Of a stretch of 12,926 nt of DNA, positions 5,936-12,731 are shown one piece after another; the stretch's first letter is position 1, and each line of letters opens with the position of its first letter. This DNA comes from Candidatus Iainarchaeum sp. Lineage in GTDB: Archaea; Iainarchaeota; Iainarchaeia; Iainarchaeales; DTGL01. The DNA lies in assembly GCA_021161055.1 (NCBI GenBank), contig JAGHBI010000049.1, positions 1 through 12,926 on the forward strand, read 5' to 3'. The translations under genes were made by a program, and so were the position numbers. The notes under the pieces were generated by a model. That model was not told the DNA's origin, did no database searches, and was given only the letters and a program-made list of their open reading frames with translations.

Positions 5936-7567
5936 ATGGTGCAAGAAACGAACCAAAAACCCGTTATCTTCCTTTCAGAAGGTACAAAAAGGACCAGAGG
6001 CAGGGATGCACAGGCAATAAACATACTGGTTGCAAAGGCAGTTGCTGAAGCGGTCAAAACCACTCTAGGCCCAAAAGGCATGGACAAAATGATTGTGGAC
6101 GAGCTCGGTGATGTTATAATAAGCAACGATGGCGCAACAATACTGGAAGAGATGGATGTGGAGCATCCAGCAGCCAAGATGCTGGTGGAGATTGCAAAGA
6201 CACAGGATGAAGAGGTTGGCGATGGCACAACAACAGCAGTGGTTATTGCAGGCGCTCTGCTTGAAAGGGCAGAAAAATTGCTTGACGATGGCATACACCC
6301 AAGTGTAATAGTGAAAGGCTACAGGCTCGCATCAAGGAAAGCAAGAGAGATCGCAACACAGGTCGCTGACAAAATATCGATTGATGACAAAGCGATGCTC
6401 AAGAACATAGCGATGACTGCAATGACAGGAAAGAGCGGTGCTGAAGCGGAGGAATCACTGGCAACGATAGTTGTGAACGCGATAATGCAGGTTGCGGAGC
6501 ATACAAAGGAAGGCATAGTGATAGACAAGGATATGATAAAGCTTGAGAAGAAGGAGGGAGCAACGCTCAGTGATAGTCAGCTTATAAACGGAATAGTTAT
6601 AGACAAGGAGATTGTGCACGCGGATATGCCAAAGCGCATCGAAAGGGCAAAGATTGCGCTTGTGGATTCAGCACTTGAGATCAAGGAAACAGAGACTGAT
6701 GCGGAGATAAGCATTTCCGATCCAGAGCAGTTGCAGGCATTCATAGATAAGGAAGAAGCAATGCTCAAGGATATGGTTGACCAGATAAAGAAAGCTGGTG
6801 CCAACGTAGTATTCTGCCAGAAGGGCATAGACGATATAGCGCAGCACTTTTTGGCAAAGGCAGGCATAGCTGCAGTAAGGCGCGTAAAGAAATCAGATAT
6901 GGAAAAGCTTGCAAAGGCCACAGGCGCGAGGATAATAACAAGGCTCAAGGATTTGAATAAGGAAGACCTTGGCTTTGCGAAGCTCGTGCAAGAGAAGAAG
7001 ATTGGTGGCGATGCCATGGTCTTTGTTGAGGGCTGCAGAAACCCCAAGTCTGTAACAATACTGATAAGGGGCGGCTCAGAGCATATCGTTGATGAAGCAG
7101 AGCGAGCAGTGAACGATGCCATAGGCACAGTAACAGCAGCGATAAAGAGCGGGAAGATTGTTACAGGCGGCGGAAGCATAGAGATGGAAATCGCAATGAA
7201 GCTCAGGGACTATGCTACAACAATAGGTGGCCGCGAGCAGCTTGCAATAGAATCATTCGCTGATGCTCTGGAGGTAATTCCAAGAGCGCTGGCAGAGACG
7301 GCAGGTATGGACCCTATAGATACTATCGTTGAACTTAGGGCAAAGCACAGAGGCAAAGATGGTAAATACCTCGGCGTGGATGTGTACAGAGGCAAGCTTG
7401 CAGATATGAGCAAGCTTAAGGTTATAGAGCCTCTCACAGTTAAAACACAAGCAATAGCATCTGGCGCTGAGGTTGCAGAGATGATTCTGCGCATAGATGA
7501 TATAATTGCAGGCTCCGCAAAAAGCAAAGGCAAGGGTAGCCCCAGCGAATCCTCTGAGTTCGAGTAA
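5936..7567 (+). CDS. ths: Thermosome subunit (group II chaperonin)
   Basis: Cytosolic ATP-driven folding chamber subunit of the thermosome/CCT family, 543 aa, normal length. Family signatures appear in order: equatorial [12 protein letters not shown] (LGPKG at 44-48), SNDGATIL with Asp65, the ATP-site GDGTTTAV at 95-102, [10 protein letters not shown], apical-domain stretches in the middle, and [19 protein letters not shown] plus [16 protein letters not shown] in the second equatorial half. The start is set by GGAGGTGA upstream. The C-terminus ends in a Gly/Ser/Glu tail ([12 protein letters not shown]) without the GGM repeats seen in many thermosomes. It has its own promoter and is followed by T-tracts, so it is probably transcribed alone. 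One copy is visible; whether the ring is homo- or hetero-oligomeric cannot be judged from this window. Confidence 0.96.
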   Translation: MVQETNQKPVIFLSEGTKRTRGRDAQAINILVAKAVAEAVKTTLGPKGMDKMIVDELGDVIISNDGATILEEMDVEHPAAKMLVEIAKTQDEEVGDGTTTAVVIAGALLERAEKLLDDGIHPSVIVKGYRLASRKAREIATQVADKISIDDKAMLKNIAMTAMTGKSGAEAEESLATIVVNAIMQVAEHTKEGIVIDKDMIKLEKKEGATLSDSQLINGIVIDKEIVHADMPKRIERAKIALVDSALEIKETETDAEISISDPEQLQAFIDKEEAMLKDMVDQIKKAGANVVFCQKGIDDIAQHFLAKAGIAAVRRVKKSDMEKLAKATGARIITRLKDLNKEDLGFAKLVQEKKIGGDAMVFVEGCRNPKSVTILIRGGSEHIVDEAERAVNDAIGTVTAAIKSGKIVTGGGSIEMEIAMKLRDYATTIGGREQLAIESFADALEVIPRALAETAGMDPIDTIVELRAKHRGKDGKYLGVDVYRGKLADMSKLKVIEPLTVKTQAIASGAEVAEMILRIDDIIAGSAKSKGKGSPSESSEFE

Positions 7568-7572
7568 ACAAA

Positions 7573-7606
7573 GCTTTTTTTAATTATTTTTCCCTTCTCC
7601 TTTTTT
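7573..7606 (+). promoter_or_regulatory. T-rich spacer: thermosome terminator and next promoter
   Basis: Two T-tracts (7574-7581 and 7600-7606) follow the thermosome stop and would suit U-rich termination. The run TTTAATTA around 7579-7586 lies 25-32 bases before ATG 7611. There is no Shine-Dalgarno sequence, so the downstream gene may be read from a leaderless message. Both roles are inferences from position. Confidence 0.35.
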
Positions 7607-7610
7607 AATT

Positions 7611-8138
7611 ATGCTCGCAATTGTGGTTGTAGGTCTCGCAAGAAGTGGCAAGGATACCTTTGCAAACTACCTGGTCGAAAAATACTCATTCAAGAAATTC
7701 GATTTCTTCAATGATGTTATAGTTCCGCTTATGAAAAAGCAGGGCTTAGAAATCACAAAGGCGAATGCAAGCACTTTTGGCAATGAAATGCGTGCCAAGT
7801 TTGGCATGGGCGTTTTTGGCGAAAAGATGGCAGAGCTTATTAAAAACCATGATAAGGTTGTTATAACAGGAGCTCGCTCAATGGAAGAACTAACACCGAT
7901 AGAAAGACAAGCCAGCAGATTTTATATAGTGCGCATCGAAGCGCCAAAGGAAACTCGCTTTGCCAGACGCACAGAGCTTGATGCAGACACTCAACAGGAG
8001 TTTTTCGCGAGAGATGAAAATGATATAAAGAACAAGGGCCTAGGTGAGGTTCTCAAGGCAGCAAACATTGTTATCGTTAATAATTCCACATTAGCCGAAT
8101 TCTACAAGGCGATTGACGAACTTATGGAAAAGATTTAA
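7611..8138 (+). CDS. UPF0200/dephospho-CoA-kinase-like P-loop kinase
   Basis: Small P-loop nucleotide kinase of 175 aa. The Walker A loop is GLARSGKDT (8-16, Lys14) directly after the first strand. VVITGARSMEEL is the second-strand/DGxRS-like motif. ETRFARRTELD followed by FFARDENDIKNKGLGEVLKAA matches the lid region and RDExEL-GxGEV motif of archaeal UPF0200 proteins, and IVIVNNSTLAEF is the terminal NxG-type strand. These features place it near dephospho-CoA kinase and UMP/adenylate kinase relatives, but the acceptor substrate is not known. I therefore do not call it CoaE. No Shine-Dalgarno precedes ATG 7611; the upstream T/A-rich run could be a TATA box for a leaderless message. The next gene starts 33 bases after its stop. 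Confidence 0.75.
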   Translation: MLAIVVVGLARSGKDTFANYLVEKYSFKKFDFFNDVIVPLMKKQGLEITKANASTFGNEMRAKFGMGVFGEKMAELIKNHDKVVITGARSMEELTPIERQASRFYIVRIEAPKETRFARRTELDADTQQEFFARDENDIKNKGLGEVLKAANIVIVNNSTLAEFYKAIDELMEKI

Positions 8139-8171
8139 ATATTTTGAATGCTTTCTCTTTGTGGTGATACT

Positions 8172-8855
8172 ATGGCTGATGTTGCTGGCGAAACAGCAGG
8201 TTTTGTGCAGCGCGCACTTGCAAGTCTTGCAGACCAAGTCTATGAAATGCTGCCAAATGTCCTCGGGATTTTTGTTTTACTGGTGGTTGGTTATATTGTC
8301 GGATTTATAATAAAGCGCATAGTGCTCCGATTGCTTGCAGGCATGAGAATAGACGAATGGCTCGAAGAGCAGAATCTCAGCGATGTCATTGCAGGGCACA
8401 CCGTAACCAATATAATTGCGAGTGTAATCCAGTGGTCAATAATTCTCCTGTTTTTAGCACAAGGAGCCGCACTCATGCAGTACGAGGTTCTGAAGAGCAC
8501 CTTGCAAGGGCTTGTATACTTCGTTTATCTGTTCATCCTTGCAATACTAATAGGGTTAGCAGGGCTTATAATTGCACGATATGTCAGGAATATCCTCGAG
8601 GTTTCGATGACAAGGTTCAGGAAAATTATAGGGATTGCCGCCGAACTTCTGATTCTTTATATGGCGCTGGTAATGGCACTTAAAGTGATTCCAACGATAG
8701 ATACAACGATTCTCGAATACGCTTTTATAATAGGTTTTGGCAGCATAGCATTTGCAGGTGCTCTTGCAGTAGGGCTCGGCTTTGGCCTGGCATTCAAGGA
8801 TGAAGCGAAAGCCATGCTCAAGGAATGGGAAACACCGAAAAAGCGCAAGAAATAG
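8172..8855 (+). CDS. MscS-like conserved-TM-helix membrane protein
   Basis: Integral membrane protein of 227 aa with about five hydrophobic helices (roughly 27-46, 78-100, 111-137, 152-172, 180-208). The last helix is small-residue rich (GSIAFAGALAVGLGFGLAFKDEA). It resembles the pore-lining TM3 of MscS channels and the 'conserved TM helix' proteins related to them. The first segment (LLVVGYIVGFIIKRIVLRLL) also fits that group. The MscS beta domain and cytoplasmic vestibule are absent; only a short basic tail (ETPKKRKK) follows. I start it at ATG 8172 because GTGGTGAT at 8161-8168 is a good Shine-Dalgarno sequence; an in-frame ATG at 8148 would add eight residues and swallow that site. A role in osmotic or ion transport is inferred from family resemblance. 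A TTTAAATATT run at 8134-8143 may be its own TATA box. Confidence 0.7.
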   Translation: MADVAGETAGFVQRALASLADQVYEMLPNVLGIFVLLVVGYIVGFIIKRIVLRLLAGMRIDEWLEEQNLSDVIAGHTVTNIIASVIQWSIILLFLAQGAALMQYEVLKSTLQGLVYFVYLFILAILIGLAGLIIARYVRNILEVSMTRFRKIIGIAAELLILYMALVMALKVIPTIDTTILEYAFIIGFGSIAFAGALAVGLGFGLAFKDEAKAMLKEWETPKKRKK

Positions 8856-8892
8856 CGGTGTTGAACATTTTCCTTCATTTTTTTATTTTTTT
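8831..8892 (+). terminator. Hairpin plus T-tract between convergent genes
   Basis: AACACCG (8831-8837) and CGGTGTT (8856-8862) form a perfect seven-base stem with an 18-base loop, straddling the stop codon of the membrane-protein gene. Sixteen bases later comes TTTTTTT-A-TTTTTTT (8878-8892), which overlaps the end of ileS on the other strand. This is a convincing intrinsic-style terminator for the + strand. On the minus strand the same hairpin lies just past the ileS stop but has no T-tract. Confidence 0.55.
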
Positions 8893-11738
8893 ATAATGTT
8901 TATATAGAAGCTGCGCTCAAGCAACTTTTGGAGCTTGCCCTTACATGGCTTTATTTGTGTGTTGGTCTCTTTTTCAATGCGACCCGCAAACTTCTTTAGA
9001 AACTCTGGATCGCTGCAGTCTATCTCAAGCACAACCTTTTGCTCAGGCATCAGACCTTTTTCCTTTCTCATAGCCTGTATGCGCCTTACAAGTTCGCGGA
9101 ATTCCCATTCCTGCTTAAGCTCTTCACTAACCGCTGTATCCAAACACAAGGAAAAGCCTTCGAAGTCCTTGCATGCGAGCCCTTTTTGCTTTTCTTTGGC
9201 TTCTTCCACCTCAAGCACATTACATGCAACTTTAAGTAAGGGAAGCAACTCCTGGAGCTCCTTGCCAGTTTTCGTTACGACAACGAGGCGTTTCAGTGGC
9301 CAGCGGCGCCTGAATCTGAGCTCTTCCCTAAAGGCCAGGCATGCCTGCACAACGGCAAGCGCTTTTTCAAACAATTCCTCAAGCTTTTCATCGATAAGCC
9401 TGCTGTTCACCTCTGGGAATTCATACATATGAATGCTTTCTTTCGAATTAGCTTTCTTAAACTGCTGGAAGATGAACTCTGCTATGTGCGGAGTTATTGG
9501 GCTCGAAACCCTGAGCAAACCAGATAGCACGTAGGAGAATATATTAGAAAGCAGCTTGCGTTCATTTGCAATGCGCTCGCGCACAAGCTTTACATAGGTT
9601 CTGCTGAAGTCCTCTATAACAAAGCGTTCAAGTGCCTGCGATAGATTCCAGAGCCTATAACTGTTGTAATGTTTAATGAGCCCTTTGATTAGTCTGTTGT
9701 ATCTGCTCAGAAGCCAGCGATCCTCAACCTTGAGTTCTTTTTCTTCTATGGTGTCACAGTCAAGGTCCAAATCAAGATACATATTTGCAAAGTTGTACAG
9801 GTTGAAGAATATATTGAAGAACCTCGATATATCCTTGAATTCATCCCAGCTAAACAGAATATCATTGCCTCTAGACATCTTAACCAAATAATAACGCAGA
9901 TGGTCTCTGCTATACCTAGCAATAACATCTTTTGGAGTGACCACATTGCCTAGGCTTTTACTCATCTTCTTTTTGCTAACATCGAGAACCATACCATGAG
10001 CAACTATGCTCTTGTAAGGCCGTGTGTCAAAACATATATAGCTTGTTATAATCTGTGAGTTCCACCAGCCACGCACCTGGTCAGTGCCTTCTATATTAAG
10101 GTCTGCAGGCCAGAATTTTTTGAAAAGCTTATCATCCTTAGGATAACCAAGCGCTGCCCAGCTTGAAACACCTGAGTCAAACCATACATCAAAAACCTCC
10201 GGAATTCTATGCATTGTGCCGCCGCAATCACACTTTATTGTAACCTTATCGATATAAGGTCTATGAAGGTCCGGAAGCTTGGAAAGGTTTGCCGCCTTCT
10301 TAAGCTCTTCTGCGGAACCTATTACAATGCTCTTATTGCATCGCTCGCAAACCCATATGGGCAGCGGAGCACCCCAGTAGCGTTGCCTTGAAACAGGCCA
10401 GTCGCCCAATGACTCGAGCCAGTTTCGCATCCTTGCTTTCATCCACTCTGGAACCCAGTTTACCTTTTCACTTTCTTCAATAAGCTTGGCTTGAATATCA
10501 CTCACTTTGAGAAACCATTGCGGTGTTGCAAGCATGAGCAAGGGTGTTTTACAACGCCAGCAGATAGGATAATCGTGGGTAAATGCATGTCTGTAAACAA
10601 GAAAACCATCCTTTTCAAGGTCTTCTATTATCTCTGCATCTACAACCCTAGCTTTCTTGCCCGCATACTTTCCCGCTTCCCCAGTAAGTGTTCCGTCCAG
10701 CGCAACAGGGCATATTACAGGCAATTTTGCCTTTGTGCCAGCATCGTAGTCTTCTTTCCCATGGCCTGGAGCAGTATGCACCAAACCTGTGCCCTGTTCG
10801 AGCGTAACATAGCGCTCGCTCAGAATAACGCGATAAGCGTTTTTTAGTTCTGGCAAGGCGAGGTGTTTTTCAAGTGGGTTCCTATAGCGCAAGCCTTCAA
10901 GTTCCTTGCCTTTTACAACCTTTTCAATTGTGTAGCCTGCTTCAATAGCATCCATTAATTCCTGAAGAAGTTCCTTTGCAACAATCCATGTTTCATTGTT
11001 GCTCAGCTTTGCAAATGCATACTCAAACTCAGGGTGAACCATCACTCCGGTATTGCCAGGCAATGTCCAAGGTGTTGTTGTCCAGATTATAAGGAATGTA
11101 TTTGGTTTATCCACAAGAGGAAACTTTACATAAATCGCCTCATCTGTCAGCTTTGTGTACTCTATTTCGTTGTAAGCAACTGCGGTTTCGCACCTAGGGC
11201 AGACATGAACAGGGTATTTTCCAAGGTAGAGCATGCCTCTTTGCTCGGCCTTTTTGAAGGTCCACCAGATTGCTTCTATGTAATCTTGTGTGAGCGTTAA
11301 GTACGGATTATCCCAGTCCATCCAGACGCCCAGGTCAAGGAACTCCTTGTTCATATCCTCAATATGCATTGTTGCAAACTTTCTGCATTCTTCCACAAAG
11401 TTTGCTATGCCAAACTTCTCTATCTCCTTCTTATGTTTTATTCCGAGCTTCTTCTCAACCTTGTTTTCTATTGGCAAGCCATGCGTATCATAGCCAGGCC
11501 TATCAAAAACATAAAAGCCCTGCATGCGCTTCGCGCGTATCACAACATCTTTCAATATCTTGTTCAGTGCTGTGCCCATATGTATATGCCCTGTTGCATA
11601 AGGCGGCCCATCCATGAAATAGAAGTTCTTTCCAGAATTAGCATTTTTTTTCCGCACTTTAGCGGGGATATTATGAGCTAGCCAGAACTCCTTAATGCGC
11701 TCTTCTTCCTTCACATTGTAGTTTCGGAGCACTGCCAT
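8883..11738 (-). CDS. ileS: Isoleucyl-tRNA synthetase
   Basis: Class I synthetase that charges and proofreads Ile-tRNA. The protein is about 951 aa from ATG 11738; a TTG four codons upstream is the alternative. GHIHMG, about residue 50, is the HIGH motif. The CP1 editing domain shows the Thr-rich IIWTTTPWTLPGNT (around 215-230) and GTGLVHTAPGHGKEDYD (around 315-335), both needed for hydrolysing mischarged Val-tRNA. KKKMSKSLGN is near 590. Cys pairs (CPRC, CWRC, CERC with a later CDCGG) indicate zinc sites. PVSRQRYWGAPLPIW is typical of IleRS. The C-terminal part carries the anticodon-binding helices and a shortened tail; archaeal/eukaryal-type IleRS is often 1000 aa or more. It converges on the membrane-protein gene and is divergent from cas2, without operon partners in the window. 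Confidence 0.95.
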   Translation of the reverse strand: MAVLRNYNVKEEERIKEFWLAHNIPAKVRKKNANSGKNFYFMDGPPYATGHIHMGTALNKILKDVVIRAKRMQGFYVFDRPGYDTHGLPIENKVEKKLGIKHKKEIEKFGIANFVEECRKFATMHIEDMNKEFLDLGVWMDWDNPYLTLTQDYIEAIWWTFKKAEQRGMLYLGKYPVHVCPRCETAVAYNEIEYTKLTDEAIYVKFPLVDKPNTFLIIWTTTPWTLPGNTGVMVHPEFEYAFAKLSNNETWIVAKELLQELMDAIEAGYTIEKVVKGKELEGLRYRNPLEKHLALPELKNAYRVILSERYVTLEQGTGLVHTAPGHGKEDYDAGTKAKLPVICPVALDGTLTGEAGKYAGKKARVVDAEIIEDLEKDGFLVYRHAFTHDYPICWRCKTPLLMLATPQWFLKVSDIQAKLIEESEKVNWVPEWMKARMRNWLESLGDWPVSRQRYWGAPLPIWVCERCNKSIVIGSAEELKKAANLSKLPDLHRPYIDKVTIKCDCGGTMHRIPEVFDVWFDSGVSSWAALGYPKDDKLFKKFWPADLNIEGTDQVRGWWNSQIITSYICFDTRPYKSIVAHGMVLDVSKKKMSKSLGNVVTPKDVIARYSRDHLRYYLVKMSRGNDILFSWDEFKDISRFFNIFFNLYNFANMYLDLDLDCDTIEEKELKVEDRWLLSRYNRLIKGLIKHYNSYRLWNLSQALERFVIEDFSRTYVKLVRERIANERKLLSNIFSYVLSGLLRVSSPITPHIAEFIFQQFKKANSKESIHMYEFPEVNSRLIDEKLEELFEKALAVVQACLAFREELRFRRRWPLKRLVVVTKTGKELQELLPLLKVACNVLEVEEAKEKQKGLACKDFEGFSLCLDTAVSEELKQEWEFRELVRRIQAMRKEKGLMPEQKVVLEIDCSDPEFLKKFAGRIEKETNTQIKPCKGKLQKLLERSFYINIIKK

Positions 11739-11868
11739 AACATCAGCCAATAAAGAGAAATAATTAAAAATGGTGTATAAATTAGTGGGAGATAAATTTA
11801 TTTAAATTCCACCAGTAGGCAGCTAGGGAACTAAAAATTTTATTTATTTGCATGGATGTGGTTAAGTA
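11739..11868. promoter_or_regulatory. Divergent promoter region between ileS and cas2
   Basis: On the minus strand TTAATTAT lies about 25-30 bases before ATG 11738 and can drive a nearly leaderless ileS message. Centrally, AATTTA and TAAATT (11795-11800, 11803-11808) form a dyad around TT, with GTGG/CCAC (11785-11788, 11809-11812) outside it, suggesting an operator or paired TATA elements. On the + strand TTTTATTTATT (11838-11848) is a TATA candidate centred 26 bases before ATG 11869 but only 13 before ATG 11856, which bears on the cas2 start. No cas1-like coding remains are visible. Confidence 0.4.
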
Positions 11869-12152
11869 ATGGCGAAAAACAATTATTACATAACGAGCTA
11901 ATCGTGTACGATGTTAATGTAAAAAGAGTTGCAAAGGTGTGCCATTTTTTCAGGCAGTACTTGAACTGGATTCAAAATTCAGTATTTGAAGGCGACCTTA
12001 CAGAAAGCGAGTTGATGAAAATAAAAACCAAACTGGTGAAGCTCCTAAATCTGGATGAAGATTCTGTTATTGTGTATAAGGTACGTTCCAAAAAAGAGAT
12101 AAAGCGCGAGCAAATCGGCCAGAGCAAAGTTACTCTCTCAAACATTCTTTAG
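11856..12152 (+). CDS. cas2: CRISPR-associated protein Cas2
   Basis: Cas2 is the small ferredoxin-fold dimer that bridges two Cas1 dimers during spacer integration. From residue 15, LIVYDVNVKRVAKVC matches beta1 and helix 1 of archaeal Cas2, with the conserved Asp at residue 19. NWIQNSVFEGDLTESEL is the near-invariant core (Q-x-S-V-F-E-G-x-L/V-T). EDSVIVYKVRSKKEIKRE is the strand with the terminal extension, and the protein ends VTLSNIL. The length of 98 aa exceeds the usual ~85 only at the N-terminus, where the first 14 residues look unlike Cas2. ATG 11869 in another frame gives MAKNNYYITS and then stops at TAA 11899, just where the Cas2 frame begins to match, so the start may be frame-disrupted. 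No cas1, cas4 or effector gene is nearby, but a CRISPR repeat pair begins 100 bases downstream on the same strand. Confidence 0.9.
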   Translation: MWLSNGEKQLLHNELIVYDVNVKRVAKVCHFFRQYLNWIQNSVFEGDLTESELMKIKTKLVKLLNLDEDSVIVYKVRSKKEIKREQIGQSKVTLSNIL

Positions 12153-12251
12153 TCGTGGACCTTTTTAAATACCCCCAACAACCCCATATCCACGACAAAC
12201 CTTATAAGAATTTTTAGGAATTTCATATTATTACAGCAAAATATTGGCTGT
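12152..12251 (+). promoter_or_regulatory. CRISPR leader between cas2 and first repeat
   Basis: This AT-rich 100-base spacer separates the cas2 stop from the first repeat and lies on the side expected for a leader, since the repeats end with ATTGAAAT on the right. TTTTTAAATA (12162-12171) and the palindrome CTTATAAG (12201-12208) are TATA candidates; the second would start RNA near 12230, just ahead of the array. GTCGTGGA (12152-12159) and TCCACGAC (12189-12196) form a perfect eight-base inverted repeat bracketing the first TATA box. It might be a cas2 terminator stem, a leader element for integration, or an operator. Confidence 0.55.
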
Positions 12252-12350
12252 GTTAGAATCGGACTATGGTAGGATTGAAATAGCGGATGGCAAACAAGTG
12301 ATGTGAATGTTTTGCTCACAGTTAGAATCTGACTATGGTAGGATTGAAAT
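12252..12350 (+). CRISPR. Minimal CRISPR array: two repeats, one spacer
   Basis: Repeat 1 (12252-12281) and repeat 2 (12321-12350) are both 30 bases and identical except at position 10 (G versus T). They begin GTTAGAATC and end GGATTGAAAT. The single spacer is 39 bases (12282-12320). The repeat layout, with GTT at the start and ATTGAAA at the end, matches 30-nt archaeal repeats such as those I recall from Pyrococcus and Methanothermobacter, which serve type I and III systems. Orientation follows from the ATTGAAA 3' end and from cas2 plus leader lying on the left. The pair is not strongly self-complementary (only AATC/GATT). No third repeat, whole or degenerate, follows; the vapC stop codon comes nine bases after repeat 2. 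With one spacer the call rests on repeat type and the adjacent cas2. Confidence 0.87.
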
Positions 12351-12359
12351 TTAGCTCAT

Positions 12360-12731
12360 TTATAATTGTTTGATTTTTACGGTTTCACATAGGCCTTTGA
12401 AGTCGTTGTCAAGTGTTAAAATAGGTTCATTGAATTTCTTCACAAGCCAAAGATAGGCAGCATCATAATAGTTAAGCCCCGTCTTTAAGGATAGTTGCAG
12501 AACCTCTTTCCATTTGGGCTCAAAAATACTGAATTCGTTTTTGATCCATTGTATCCAGTTCTGATAAATCTCGCATGCTTCTTCTAACGAAGCCTCTTTA
12601 AATATTTTGTTCTCTTTCCAGAGGACATTGCCAAGCTCATAGTAAATTAAAGTTATGCTTTTTGGAGCCAAAATTTTGTGAAGTTTTCTATTTCTCACAG
12701 CCCATAAAAAACCACTAGCGTCAACAATCAA
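12360..12731 (-). CDS. vapC: VapC-type PIN-domain toxin ribonuclease
   Basis: PIN-domain protein of 123 aa, the usual VapC size. The acidic metal-binding residues can be placed: Asp4 in MIVDASGFLWAV, Glu32 in ITLIYYELGNVLW, Asp90 in LNYYDAAYLWLVKK, and Asp108/Asp110 in ILTLDNDFKGL. VapC proteins cleave specific tRNAs or rRNA when freed from their antitoxin; the target here is unknown. The start is TTG 12731, which overlaps the antitoxin's TGA stop by four bases (TTGA), the classic coupled antitoxin-first layout. Its stop codon lies nine bases beyond the last CRISPR repeat, so a transcript reading through the array would be antisense to this gene. All acidic residues are intact, which argues for an active toxin. 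Confidence 0.88.
   Translation of the reverse strand: MIVDASGFLWAVRNRKLHKILAPKSITLIYYELGNVLWKENKIFKEASLEEACEIYQNWIQWIKNEFSIFEPKWKEVLQLSLKTGLNYYDAAYLWLVKKFNEPILTLDNDFKGLCETVKIKQL

Noticed and set aside
6577..7179. Long open frame on the minus strand inside the thermosome gene (about 200 codons)
   Set aside because: It is a mirror of the strongly conserved thermosome coding frame, rich in Ser/Ala/Ile as expected from reverse-strand reading, with no recognisable domain and no start signal.
7611..8138. Calling this gene coaE (dephospho-CoA kinase)
   Set aside because: The lid and RDEN-GLGEV motifs fit the archaeal UPF0200 group, whose acceptor is not established, and an unrelated archaeal dephospho-CoA kinase family is known.
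11819..11869. Short frame just before cas2 as a cas1 or cas4 remnant
   Set aside because: Only 17 codons follow a stop at 11816-11818, and the encoded ELKILFICMDVVK does not resemble the Cas1 or Cas4 C-terminus.
12351..12450. Further degenerate CRISPR repeats inside vapC
   Set aside because: I scanned for GTTAGAAT and GGATTGAAA on both strands beyond 12350 and found no match; the sequence is vapC coding.
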